Shown here in pieces: positions 27,151 through 35,387 of a stretch of DNA of 64,000 nucleotides. The position numbers and the translations under genes were made by a program. Every line of letters starts with the position of its first letter. Positions within the stretch are counted from its first letter, which is position 1. The notes below the pieces were generated by a model, which saw nothing but the letters and a program-made list of their open reading frames with translations, did no database searches and was not told the DNA's origin. This DNA comes from Pedobacter sp. MR2016-24 (GTDB lineage: Bacteria > Bacteroidota > Bacteroidia > Sphingobacteriales > Sphingobacteriaceae), in NCBI RefSeq assembly GCF_026239655.1, contig NZ_JAPIVO010000006.1, forward strand, positions 310,001-374,000, written 5' to 3'.

Positions 27151-27470
27151 AATTTTTCATTATTTTTATGCCTATCGGCATCTCTAATACTCTTTTTGAT
27201 CAGGTTTTTTTTCATTGCCTCGGTCAGATTAATGCCGGTCTGATTAGCCAGGCAGATCAGCACAAATAATACATCAGCCATTTCATCACCCAGGTCAACC
27301 GCTTCATCACTTTTTTTGAACGACTGCTCGCCATATTTACGCGACATGATCCTGGCAACTTCTCCTACTTCCTCCATTAATATAGCGGTGTTGGTGAGCT
27401 CATTAAAATAACGTACTCCGGTGGCGTTGATCCATTGATCTACAGTGTCTTGTGCCTCTTGTATAGTCAT
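27144..27470 (-). CDS. MazG-like nucleotide pyrophosphohydrolase
   Basis: A 108-residue all-alpha NTP pyrophosphatase-like protein with the metal motifs EEVGEVAR (EExxE) and DLGDEMADVLF (ExxD). This family removes non-canonical or excess NTPs; the substrate is not defined by sequence. It starts one base after the dtd stop and probably forms an operon rsgA-dtd-mazG. It is convergent with the HIT gene. Confidence 0.88.
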   Translation of the reverse strand: MTIQEAQDTVDQWINATGVRYFNELTNTAILMEEVGEVARIMSRKYGEQSFKKSDEAVDLGDEMADVLFVLICLANQTGINLTEAMKKNLIKKSIRDADRHKNNEKLK

Positions 27471-27471
27471 C

Positions 27472-27924
27472 TTATTCTTTGTTTTTTGTGTCTATTAAGA
27501 TCGTAACAGGACCATCATTAACGAGGCTGACTTTCATATCTGCACCAAAAATTCCTGTTGCAACCGGCTTATTGAGTAAAGCACTCAATTGAGTGATCAT
27601 GGCTTCATACAAGGGGACAGCCTTATCTGGTCGCGCTGCCCTGGTAAAACCAGGTCTGTTACCCTTTTTTGTAGCAGCAAATAGCGTAAACTGGCTAATC
27701 AATAATATGTTTCCGTTTGTATCTGTCAGCGATCTGTTCATCAGGTCATCCTCATCAGCAAAGATCCGCATGTTCACTATTTTTTGTGCCAGCCATTCCA
27801 GGTCTTCCTGATGATCGTTTTCTTCAATACCTAACAAGACCAGAAACCCATTAGCTATGGCTCCGGTAATGTTTCCATCTACCGTACAGCTTGCTGCTGA
27901 TACTCTTTGTATAACTGCGCGCAT
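27472..27924 (-). CDS. dtd: D-aminoacyl-tRNA deacylase
   Basis: A 150-residue enzyme that hydrolyses D-amino acids from tRNA. The active-site motifs are SQFTLFAATKKGNRPGF and the Gly-cis-Pro motif NDGPVTI. The length is normal. It starts 5 bases after the rsgA stop and ends one base before the mazG-like ATG. Confidence 0.95.
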   Translation of the reverse strand: MRAVIQRVSAASCTVDGNITGAIANGFLVLLGIEENDHQEDLEWLAQKIVNMRIFADEDDLMNRSLTDTNGNILLISQFTLFAATKKGNRPGFTRAARPDKAVPLYEAMITQLSALLNKPVATGIFGADMKVSLVNDGPVTILIDTKNKE

Positions 27925-27929
27925 GTTTG

Positions 27930-28850
27930 TTAAGCCCGTGTTTCGTTTCCATGGAAGATACTCAGATAACTTTCATATCTGCTTACTTCTATTTCTCCAT
28001 TTTCAATTGCTGCCAGCACTGCGCAACCAGGTTCATTGATGTGGCGGCAATTATGGAATTTACATAAATGCATCGTATCCCGCATTTCCCTGAAATAATG
28101 GCCAAGTTCTTCTGGTCTGATGTCATAAATCCCTAATTCGCGGATACCCGGCGTATCTATCAGGTATCCGCCAAAAGGAAGCGTGTGCATTTCTGCAAAT
28201 GTTGTAGTATGCTGACCTTTGTCGCTCGACTCAGAAATTTCTCCGGTTTTTATACTTCTGCCTGGTAAGAGGGCATTGATCAGGCTTGATTTTCCAACAC
28301 CTGAATGACCCGAGAATAAGGTAGTCTGATCTTTCAGTAAACTTTCTATTAATGGAATATTGGTTCCTTCCAGTGCCGAGACTTCATAACATGGATAACC
28401 TATATTCTTGTAGATACTTTTGTATTCTGCCAGGACAGCCAGACCGTCTTCATTGAAAAGGTCGAGTTTATTAAATATCAGTGTCGCAGGAATTCTGTAA
28501 GCTTCAGCAGTAACCAGAAAACGATCGATGAAACCTAAAGAGGTGCGGGGAGAAACCAATGTTACGACCAGAAACGCCTGATCCAAATTAGCAGCAATAA
28601 TTTGTGCCTGTTTAGATAAGTTAATAGACTTCCTGATGATGTAATTCTTTCGCTCCTGAAGTTTGAAGATTACTCCGGTATTTGAATTGGGCTCCATTTC
28701 AAATTCGATCTGATCTCCAACTGCAATAGGATTGGTGGTCTGAATTCCTTTGATACGGAATTTACCTTTAATCCTGCAGTCGTAATCCTGGCCATCTTCT
28801 CCATGTACCTGATACCAGCTTCCTGTTGATTTTATTACTAATCCGTGCAT
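27930..28850 (-). CDS. rsgA: Ribosome small subunit-dependent GTPase A
   Basis: A 306-residue circularly permuted GTPase in 30S maturation. The order is an N-terminal OB fold, then G4 (FNKLDLF), then G1 (GHSGVGKSSLINAL), then G3 (DTPGIRELG), which is the diagnostic permutation. The C-terminal zinc knuckle is CKFHNCRHINEPGC. It is divergent from the thr operon and the first gene of the rsgA-dtd-mazG run. Confidence 0.96.
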   Translation of the reverse strand: MHGLVIKSTGSWYQVHGEDGQDYDCRIKGKFRIKGIQTTNPIAVGDQIEFEMEPNSNTGVIFKLQERKNYIIRKSINLSKQAQIIAANLDQAFLVVTLVSPRTSLGFIDRFLVTAEAYRIPATLIFNKLDLFNEDGLAVLAEYKSIYKNIGYPCYEVSALEGTNIPLIESLLKDQTTLFSGHSGVGKSSLINALLPGRSIKTGEISESSDKGQHTTTFAEMHTLPFGGYLIDTPGIRELGIYDIRPEELGHYFREMRDTMHLCKFHNCRHINEPGCAVLAAIENGEIEVSRYESYLSIFHGNETRA

Positions 28851-28926
28851 ATTATATGCAGTAAAGGTATTAAAAAAGGATTATACAAAACAGCTTTGCT
28901 GCTGATCAAAATAATTTGTTAAAACG

Positions 28927-28959
28927 TTTGCTAATGATAAAAATATAACTTTACTTTAC
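28927..28959 (+). promoter_or_regulatory. Probable promoter of the thr operon
   Basis: TTTG at 28927-28930, a 21-base spacer and TACTTTAC at 28952-28959 (one mismatch at the last base of TAnnTTTG). It would place the transcription start about 30 bases before the leader-peptide ATG. An alternative -7 (TAACTTTA, 28946-28953) has a shorter spacer. Confidence 0.4.
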
Positions 28960-28996
28960 GGTGCAGCACAGAAGAACGTAGCTGCAGCAAAAAACT

Positions 28997-29068
28997 ATGA
29001 ACATTAACTCAACTATTACATCCATTATTATTACCACCACCGGCTATTCCGGGAGGCAGGTGAGCTAA
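28997..29068 (+). CDS. thr operon leader peptide (attenuation)
   Basis: A 23-codon frame with ATG and TAA, between rsgA and thrA. Ten of its 23 residues are Thr or Ile (5 each), including the run IIITTT at residues 10-15. Thr and Ile are the amino acids whose charged tRNAs control the E. coli thr operon by the same kind of leader. An intrinsic terminator follows 33 bases after the stop. The peptide itself is presumed to have no function beyond ribosome stalling. Confidence 0.88.
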   Translation: MNINSTITSIIITTTGYSGRQVS

Positions 29069-29132
29069 TGGTATAAATTGAAAAAATAAAGAAACCACAT
29101 TAAGCGCCTTCCTCTAATCAGGGAAGGCGCTT
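29040..29132 (+). terminator. Attenuator of the thr operon: protector, antiterminator and terminator arms
   Basis: Terminator: a perfect 11-bp stem AAGCGCCTTCC (29102-29112) with its complement (29122-29132), followed by a run of T. Antiterminator: GGGAGGC (29051-29057) can pair with GCCTTCC (29106-29112) over 7 bp with one G-U. Protector: CCGG (29040-29043) pairs with CCGG (29049-29052), masking the antiterminator arm. A ribosome stalled at the Thr codons 29033-29041 would cover the protector and favour read-through into thrA, whose ATG is 22 bases after the stem. Confidence 0.85.
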
Positions 29133-29153
29133 TTTTTTTAACTTGAAACAAAT

Positions 29154-31601
29154 ATGAAGATTTTAAAATTTGGAGGTACATCAGTTGGTTCCGCAGCGAG
29201 TATCAGTACACTGATTGATGTGATCCGGCAATCCGGTCAGGACGATTATCCGGTAGTTGTATTGTCAGCCATGCATGGCGTAACCAATCTTCTACAGTCC
29301 ATGGCAGAAAAAGCGCAGGTAGCGGGAGACTATGCAACTGAACTGAAGGAAATTGAAAACAAGCATTTTGAGGCTGTAAAAACATTATTGCCAGCATCGG
29401 CACAAAATCCGGTATTCACTAAATTAAAGATATATTTTAATGAGCTGGAGGATATCCTTCAGTCCGTATATCATTTGAAAGAATTAAGTCCGCAGACCAG
29501 GGACCTGATCCTGAGTTATGGTGAGCGTTGTTCAACATTTATGGTAAGCCACATTGCCAGGCAGAGTTTTTCCAATGCGCTTGCAGTTGATGGTGCCGAA
29601 CTGATTAAAACTGATAGTAATTTCGGGCAGGCTAAAGTAAATACGGAATTAACAGAGATGCTGATTCAGGATTTCTACAACGCAAATAAGGAACAGCTTT
29701 TATTTGTAACCGGATTTATCGCGAGTAACAACGAAGGAAGAATCACCACACTGGGCAGGGGAGGTAGTGATTTCACTGCAGCCATATGGGGATCTGCACT
29801 TAATGTAAGTCAGATCGAAATCTGGACAGATGTAGATGGTATGTTAACAGCTGATCCAAGAATGGTGGAGAAAGCATTTTCACTGCCTGAGTTGAGTTAT
29901 ACGGAAGCTATGGAGCTGTCCTATTTTGGTGCGAAGGTGATTTATCCGCCAACGATGATTCCTGCTTTCCTTAAAAAGATCCCTATTGTTATAAAGAATA
30001 CATTTAATGTGGATTTTACAGGTACTTATATCCGTCATGGTGGAAATGTATCAGATTTACCTATTAAAGGAATCTCATCGATAGATGAAATTAGTGTGCT
30101 GAATTTATCTGGCAGTGGTATGGTAGGTAAAGCCGGCTTTAGCGGTCGTCTCTTCTCTTTATTATCACGGGAGCAGATCAATGTAGTGCTTATTACACAA
30201 TCATCTTCCGAACACAGTATCACTTTTGCAGTTAAACCTGCAGATGCATTAAAAGCACTTGCTATTATTAGTAAGGAATTTGAACTCGAACTGCAGGCCA
30301 AGAAACTGGAATATCCGCAGGTAGAAAATGGCCTGTCTATTCTTGCCATTGTTGGGGAGAATATGAAACATACGCCTGGTATGTCCGGCAAGTTATTCTA
30401 TGCCTTAGGTAGAAATGGAATTAACGTGCGTGCGATTGCACAAGGGTCTTCAGAATATAATATATCAGTAATCGTTTCTAAAACAGATCTCTCAAAAGCT
30501 GTAAATGCGGTCCATGATGCCTTTTTTGCAGATCTTAAAAAGACACTCCATGTATTTTGCCTTGGTACAGGCAACATTGGCAAAACGTTATTCCGTCAGT
30601 TACTGGTACAAAGTCCTTTACTGGCAAAAAACAATGATCTTGAAGTAAAGGTGATGGGGATCAGCAATACACGTCAGATGTATTTAAGCAATGAAGCGCT
30701 GGATCTTGAAAATTGGGAAAGTGAACTGGAACAGCATGCTGAGCCGGCAGATCTTAAAGAATTTGTGCAGAAGATGAAAGCGATGAACCTGCCTAATTGT
30801 GTATTTGTAGACAATACAGCGAGTGCCAATCCGGTTAATTTTTATCAGGAAATTCTGGAATCAAGTATTTCTATTGTGACCTGTAATAAAATTGGCAATT
30901 CTGCTGAGTATGCGCAGTATGAGTCATTTAAAAATGCTGCCCGTAAATATGGTGTGGATTTCTATTATGAGACAAATGTCGGTGCAGGTTTGCCGATAAT
31001 ACGGACGCTGAAGGACCTGATGATGAGTGGCGACAATCTATTTAGTATTGAAGCTATTCTTTCAGGAACAATCTCTTATATATTCAATAATTTCAAAGAT
31101 GAAGTCCGTTTCCATGAGATTGTAAAAGATGCACAGGAAAAAGGATATACGGAACCAGATCCGCGTGATGATCTAAATGGAAAGGACTTTATGCGCAAGA
31201 TGCTGATTCTTGCCCGTGATGCTGGTTATCCGCTGGAAGCTGAAGATGTAAGTATTCAGAGTATGCTGCCACCGGCATGTATGGCTGCAGAAAGTGTGGC
31301 TGATTTTTATCAGGAACTGGAAAATAATGCCGCTTATTTCGAAGACCTTAAAAAACAGGCAGCCGATGGCGGAAAGGTATTGAGGTATATCGGTAAGCTG
31401 GAGGATGGAAAAGTAGCCATTACTTTACAGATGGTAGATGATGCACACCCGTTTTATATGCTTTCGGGCAGTGATAATATCATCTCGTTCACAACAGATC
31501 GTTATAAGGTGCGTCCCTTAGTGATCAAAGGTCCTGGTGCAGGTGCTGAAGTTACAGCTGCGGGTGTATTTGCTGACATTATAAACGTAGGCAAGAAATG
31601 A
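29154..31601 (+). CDS. thrA: Bifunctional aspartokinase / homoserine dehydrogenase
   Basis: An 815-residue fusion catalysing the first and third steps of the aspartate pathway. Residues about 1-290 are the kinase (KFGGTSVGSAASI at the start, TTLGRGGSDFTAA). ACT-like regulatory repeats occur at about 310-460 (INVVLITQSSSEHSI, INVRAIAQGSSEYNI). The homoserine dehydrogenase follows from about 462 (FCLGTGNIGKTLFRQL) with YETNVGAGLPIIRTL and the substrate region EKGYTEPDPRDDLNG. The length matches E. coli ThrA. Its stop overlaps the thrB start by 4 bases. Expression is predicted to be attenuated by the leader upstream. Confidence 0.97.
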   Translation: MKILKFGGTSVGSAASISTLIDVIRQSGQDDYPVVVLSAMHGVTNLLQSMAEKAQVAGDYATELKEIENKHFEAVKTLLPASAQNPVFTKLKIYFNELEDILQSVYHLKELSPQTRDLILSYGERCSTFMVSHIARQSFSNALAVDGAELIKTDSNFGQAKVNTELTEMLIQDFYNANKEQLLFVTGFIASNNEGRITTLGRGGSDFTAAIWGSALNVSQIEIWTDVDGMLTADPRMVEKAFSLPELSYTEAMELSYFGAKVIYPPTMIPAFLKKIPIVIKNTFNVDFTGTYIRHGGNVSDLPIKGISSIDEISVLNLSGSGMVGKAGFSGRLFSLLSREQINVVLITQSSSEHSITFAVKPADALKALAIISKEFELELQAKKLEYPQVENGLSILAIVGENMKHTPGMSGKLFYALGRNGINVRAIAQGSSEYNISVIVSKTDLSKAVNAVHDAFFADLKKTLHVFCLGTGNIGKTLFRQLLVQSPLLAKNNDLEVKVMGISNTRQMYLSNEALDLENWESELEQHAEPADLKEFVQKMKAMNLPNCVFVDNTASANPVNFYQEILESSISIVTCNKIGNSAEYAQYESFKNAARKYGVDFYYETNVGAGLPIIRTLKDLMMSGDNLFSIEAILSGTISYIFNNFKDEVRFHEIVKDAQEKGYTEPDPRDDLNGKDFMRKMLILARDAGYPLEAEDVSIQSMLPPACMAAESVADFYQELENNAAYFEDLKKQAADGGKVLRYIGKLEDGKVAITLQMVDDAHPFYMLSGSDNIISFTTDRYKVRPLVIKGPGAGAEVTAAGVFADIINVGKK

Positions 31602-32533
31602 GAAATTCAGTAAAAGTTTTTGCCCCGGCTACTGTTGCAAATGTAGTCTGTGGATTTGATGTCCTTGGTTTTGCGGTGAATGCCCCGGGCGATGAAGTAA
31701 TTATGCACCAGACAGATAAACCAGGTGTGATCATCACAAAAATTACCGGTGATGATGGTCGCCTGCCACTCGACCCTGCAAAAAATACGGTAAGTGCCAG
31801 TGTGCAGGATTACTTAAAACATATTGGTCGCCCTGACGCAGGTATATCTATTGAATTGCATAAAAAGATGCCAATTGGCAGCGGATTAGGTTCAAGTTCT
31901 GCAAGTACTGTCGCGGGTTTGTTTGCTGTTAATACTTTGTTTAATAACCTGCTGACTAACCAGGAGCTTGTTCCTTTCGCCATGAAGGGCGAAGAACTGG
32001 CCTGCGGCTATGGTCATGCAGATAACGTAGCGCCTGCACTGCTTGGCGGTTTTGTACTGATCAGAAGTTACGAGCCACTGGATGTAATTTCATTACCTTT
32101 TCCCGAAGAAATGTATGCTGCAATAGTGTACCCGGAAGTAGATGTACCTACAAAAGATGCGCGTCAGATGATTCGTTCTAAAGTTTTGTTAAAAGATGCG
32201 GTAAAACAATGGGGAAATGTTGCAGGATTAGTGACCGGTTTATTTATGAAGGATTATGATCTGATTGGCCGTAGCATGGTTGATGTACTGGTTGAGCCTA
32301 CCCGCTCTATCTTAATTCCTGATTTCTATAAAATGAGAAGTATTGCCATGGAAACTGGTGCAATTAGTTTTGGCATTTCGGGCTCGGGTCCTTCTGTTTT
32401 TGCATTGACAAAAGACGAAGCTACCGCTCAGCTGATCACAGCAGCGCTGCAAAAGCAGTTGAAATCAATTCAGATCAATAGTCTCTCATTCGTGTCATCA
32501 GTCAACAAAAAAGGCCCGGTAATACTTGATTAA
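31598..32533 (+). CDS. thrB: Homoserine kinase
   Basis: A 311-residue GHMP-family kinase that phosphorylates homoserine. The ATP-binding motif is PIGSGLGSSSASTVAG, the N-terminal motif is VFAPATVANVVCGFDVLGFA, and the C-terminal motif is ISGSGPSVFAL. The start overlaps the thrA stop (ATGA), implying translational coupling. thrC follows after 11 bases. Confidence 0.96.
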   Translation: MRNSVKVFAPATVANVVCGFDVLGFAVNAPGDEVIMHQTDKPGVIITKITGDDGRLPLDPAKNTVSASVQDYLKHIGRPDAGISIELHKKMPIGSGLGSSSASTVAGLFAVNTLFNNLLTNQELVPFAMKGEELACGYGHADNVAPALLGGFVLIRSYEPLDVISLPFPEEMYAAIVYPEVDVPTKDARQMIRSKVLLKDAVKQWGNVAGLVTGLFMKDYDLIGRSMVDVLVEPTRSILIPDFYKMRSIAMETGAISFGISGSGPSVFALTKDEATAQLITAALQKQLKSIQINSLSFVSSVNKKGPVILD

Positions 32534-32544
32534 AATATAAGATA

Positions 32545-33855
32545 ATGAAATTATACAGTACCAATAACCGTGATTTAAAAGTAGATTTTCAATCGGCTGT
32601 TTTTAACAGTATGCCTCAGGATAAAGGCTTATATATGCCGGTAATTATTCCTGTGCTGGACAATGAATTTCTTCAGCACCTGGATCAATATACCTTGCCG
32701 GAAATTGCTTATACAATAGCTTCTGCGTTGTTACAAGATGATATTCCGGCAGATGATCTGAAAGCTATTATTGAGGATGCAATTAACTTTAATGCGCCGG
32801 TAAAGCAGTTAAATGAAAAGACTTATGTACTTGAGTTGTTTCATGGACCATCTTTGGCTTTTAAAGATTTTGGTGCCCGTTTTATGAGCCGTATTATGGC
32901 TTATTTTCTGAAAGACAACGAGAAGATGCTGGATGTGCTGGTAGCTACTTCAGGTGATACAGGTGGTGCCGTTGCACTCGGTTTTCTGGGAGTTCCGAAT
33001 ACGCGTGTAACTATTCTGTATCCTAAAGGTAAAGTGAGCGATATTCAGGAACTGCAGCTGTGCAGCAATGGAGAAAATATCAGGGCGATAGAGATTGATG
33101 GGACGTTCGACGACTGTCAGCATTTGGTGAAACAAGCTTTTGCGGATGAAGAACTGAACGCTGTGCTCAGGCTTACTTCGGCAAACTCAATCAATATCTC
33201 CCGACTGATCCCGCAGACTTTCTATTATTTCAATGCTGTTGCACAGTTATACCGTGCCGGTAAAAGAAAGGTAGTGTTTTCAGTTCCTAGTGGAAATTTC
33301 GGCAATATAGGTGCTGGTTTATTAGCATATAAGATGGGATTGCCGGTAGCAAAGTTCATTGCCGCAACAAATGCAAATGATACTGTTCCAAGATTTATGG
33401 AAAGTGGGGTGTATGAAACAAGACCTTCTGTACAAACCTATGCCAATGCAATGGATGTTGGGGCACCGAGCAACTGGGTTAGAATAATGGATATGTTTGA
33501 AGGGGACAGAGATCAACTGGCACAGATTGTAAAAAGCTACCGTTATACGGATGAGGAAACAGTAGGCGCTATCGCAGAGATCTACAAACAATTCAATTAT
33601 GTAGCTTGTCCGCATACCGCTATTGCATGGCTCGCTGTTCAGGATTATCAAAAACAATACTCATCAGCAGACGATACCTTTGTATTTTTATCGACGGCCC
33701 ATCCATGCAAGTTTCCTGATGTATTTACCGAGGAAATAGGAGCTGAAATAGTTATTCCTTCACAGGTGGAAGTATTGAAAAGTAAGGTAAAGCAGGCGAC
33801 TTCGATGCAATTTGATTTTGAAGATTTTAAGCATTTTCTGCTTGCATCTAATTAA
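32545..33855 (+). CDS. thrC: Threonine synthase
   Basis: A 436-residue PLP enzyme converting O-phosphohomoserine to threonine. The N-terminus MKLYSTNN is typical of the long form. The PLP lysine lies in LAFKDFGARFM, followed by VATSGDTGGAVALGF and the phosphate-binding SVPSGNFGNIGAGLLA. It is the last gene of the thr operon, with a strong terminator starting 1 base after its stop. Confidence 0.97.
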   Translation: MKLYSTNNRDLKVDFQSAVFNSMPQDKGLYMPVIIPVLDNEFLQHLDQYTLPEIAYTIASALLQDDIPADDLKAIIEDAINFNAPVKQLNEKTYVLELFHGPSLAFKDFGARFMSRIMAYFLKDNEKMLDVLVATSGDTGGAVALGFLGVPNTRVTILYPKGKVSDIQELQLCSNGENIRAIEIDGTFDDCQHLVKQAFADEELNAVLRLTSANSINISRLIPQTFYYFNAVAQLYRAGKRKVVFSVPSGNFGNIGAGLLAYKMGLPVAKFIAATNANDTVPRFMESGVYETRPSVQTYANAMDVGAPSNWVRIMDMFEGDRDQLAQIVKSYRYTDEETVGAIAEIYKQFNYVACPHTAIAWLAVQDYQKQYSSADDTFVFLSTAHPCKFPDVFTEEIGAEIVIPSQVEVLKSKVKQATSMQFDFEDFKHFLLASN

Positions 33856-33900
33856 AATAAAGAAGCAGGGCTGCTCATAAACCGCCTCTGCTTCTTTATT
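33856..33900. terminator. Terminator after thrC, probably bidirectional
   Basis: A 13-bp perfect stem (AATAAAGAAGCAG, 33856-33868, with its complement 33888-33900) around a 19-base loop that can pair further. It ends the thr operon and is also positioned for the convergent META-domain gene. Confidence 0.82.
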
Positions 33901-33911
33901 TAAAAATAATC

Positions 33912-34349
33912 CTATTTTATTTTATGGAACCTCATGATCGCAATATCGCCCATCAGGAAGTTCAGCGTAGTATCACCAGTAATGGTGTACTTATTTACCT
34001 TTTTTATTGTTTCAAGAAAAATAGCTTCACCTTCGCCCGGGCAAGCCATTTTGGTCATTATCAATGGCTCATTGAAGTTAATGGAGGTGTCATCCGCGAT
34101 CAGTTTCCCTGAAAAAGAATTACAGCTGCTATTACCTGTTACTCTTTTCTCCTGAATGTCGAAAGCAAGTACTGGCTTTTTACCAGGATACAGGCCATTG
34201 AATGCTATTCTTGGACCAGAAACATAATCGAGTTCCCAGGTTCCGCCTAACTTAGATAGGTCAGAACTTGCCTCAACTACATTTTTCAGCGTATTACACG
34301 CAGATAACGTACCCATAACCGCAAGTACTACCAATGTCATTCTTCTCAT
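33912..34349 (-). CDS. META-domain lipoprotein
   Basis: A 145-residue protein. The start chosen, MRRMTLVVLAVMGTLSAC, gives a clean lipoprotein signal with LSAC. An in-frame upstream extension of 32 codons would overlap metF and bury the signal. The mature part is a META domain (GTWELDYVSG, SCNSFSG, MTKMACPG, FLETIKKVNKY), also seen in E. coli HslJ. The function is unknown; an outer-membrane location is inferred. It is downstream of metF on the same strand. Confidence 0.82.
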   Translation of the reverse strand: MRRMTLVVLAVMGTLSACNTLKNVVEASSDLSKLGGTWELDYVSGPRIAFNGLYPGKKPVLAFDIQEKRVTGNSSCNSFSGKLIADDTSINFNEPLIMTKMACPGEGEAIFLETIKKVNKYTITGDTTLNFLMGDIAIMRFHKIK

Positions 34350-34425
34350 AGCAATCTCCTTAGATAGTGGAATGTACAAAGAATCTGCCAAAAAAATTGC
34401 AGATAAGTAAAATGGCCTTCTAATT

Positions 34426-35379
34426 TTAAAATATTGCCTGGGCAATTCTCTTGGTAGGTTCCGGATTACTCATGGTATAAAAGTGCAATACCGGAGCACC
34501 TACATTAATTAACTCTTTGCACTGCTGTATCATCCATTCAATTCCAACTTCTTTTACTTCTTTCTCATTTTTACATTGCTGTACAGCTTCAGTCAGGTCT
34601 TCTGGTAAATCAATGTGGAAAATTTTAGGCAGGCTGATCAGCTGTTTAGAAGAAGTTATCGGTTTTAAACCGGGAATAATGGGGACATTTATCCCGTTAC
34701 TCCGGCATTGCTCAACAAATTCGCAATACTTTTTATTGTCAAAAAACATTTGTGTAACAATAAATTCGGCACCCATTTCTACCTTTTTCTTCAGGTATTT
34801 AAAATCTGTCTTCAGGTTAGGCGCTTCAAAATGTTTCTCCGGATAACCCGCTACACCAATACAAAAGTCTGTCTGGAAAGCAGAGTGATCTTCAAAAAGA
34901 TAGCGACCGTTGTTCATATCTGTTACCTGACCTAATAAATCCGTAGCGAAAGCGTGGCCTCCCGGTGTGGGAATAAAAGACGAATCAGCATGACGTGCAT
35001 CGCCACGCAATACCAGTACATTATCTATACCCAGAAATTGCAGGTCAATCAATGCATTTTCTGTTTCTTCTTTTGTAAAACCACCACAGATCAAATGAGG
35101 CACCGCATCTACTTTATATTTGTTCATGATTGCAGCACAGATGGCAACTGTACCCGGACGTTTCCTGTAGGAAACTTTTTCCAGTAAACCATTGTCATGC
35201 TGTTTATAAATATAATCTTCCCTATGATAGGTTACATCAATAAACGGGGGGTTGAATTCCATTAGGGGATCAATAGCATCGTATATATCGGTGATACTTT
35301 TCCCTTTAACAGGTGGCAGCAATTCAAATGAGAAAAGGGTTTTGCCCTCAGCGTTGGTGATATGGTCGGTGATTTTCAT
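34426..35379 (-). CDS. metF: Methylenetetrahydrofolate reductase
   Basis: A 317-residue flavoenzyme that makes 5-methyl-THF, the methyl donor used by MetH. Motifs include FSFELLPPVKGKS with the catalytic Glu, ADSSFIPTPGGHAFA and the FAD-contacting VTQMFFDNKKYCEFV. The gene begins 8 bases after metH, so product and user are made from one riboswitch-controlled transcript. Confidence 0.96.
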   Translation of the reverse strand: MKITDHITNAEGKTLFSFELLPPVKGKSITDIYDAIDPLMEFNPPFIDVTYHREDYIYKQHDNGLLEKVSYRKRPGTVAICAAIMNKYKVDAVPHLICGGFTKEETENALIDLQFLGIDNVLVLRGDARHADSSFIPTPGGHAFATDLLGQVTDMNNGRYLFEDHSAFQTDFCIGVAGYPEKHFEAPNLKTDFKYLKKKVEMGAEFIVTQMFFDNKKYCEFVEQCRSNGINVPIIPGLKPITSSKQLISLPKIFHIDLPEDLTEAVQQCKNEKEVKEVGIEWMIQQCKELINVGAPVLHFYTMSNPEPTKRIAQAIF

Positions 35380-35387
35380 TTTAAGGT

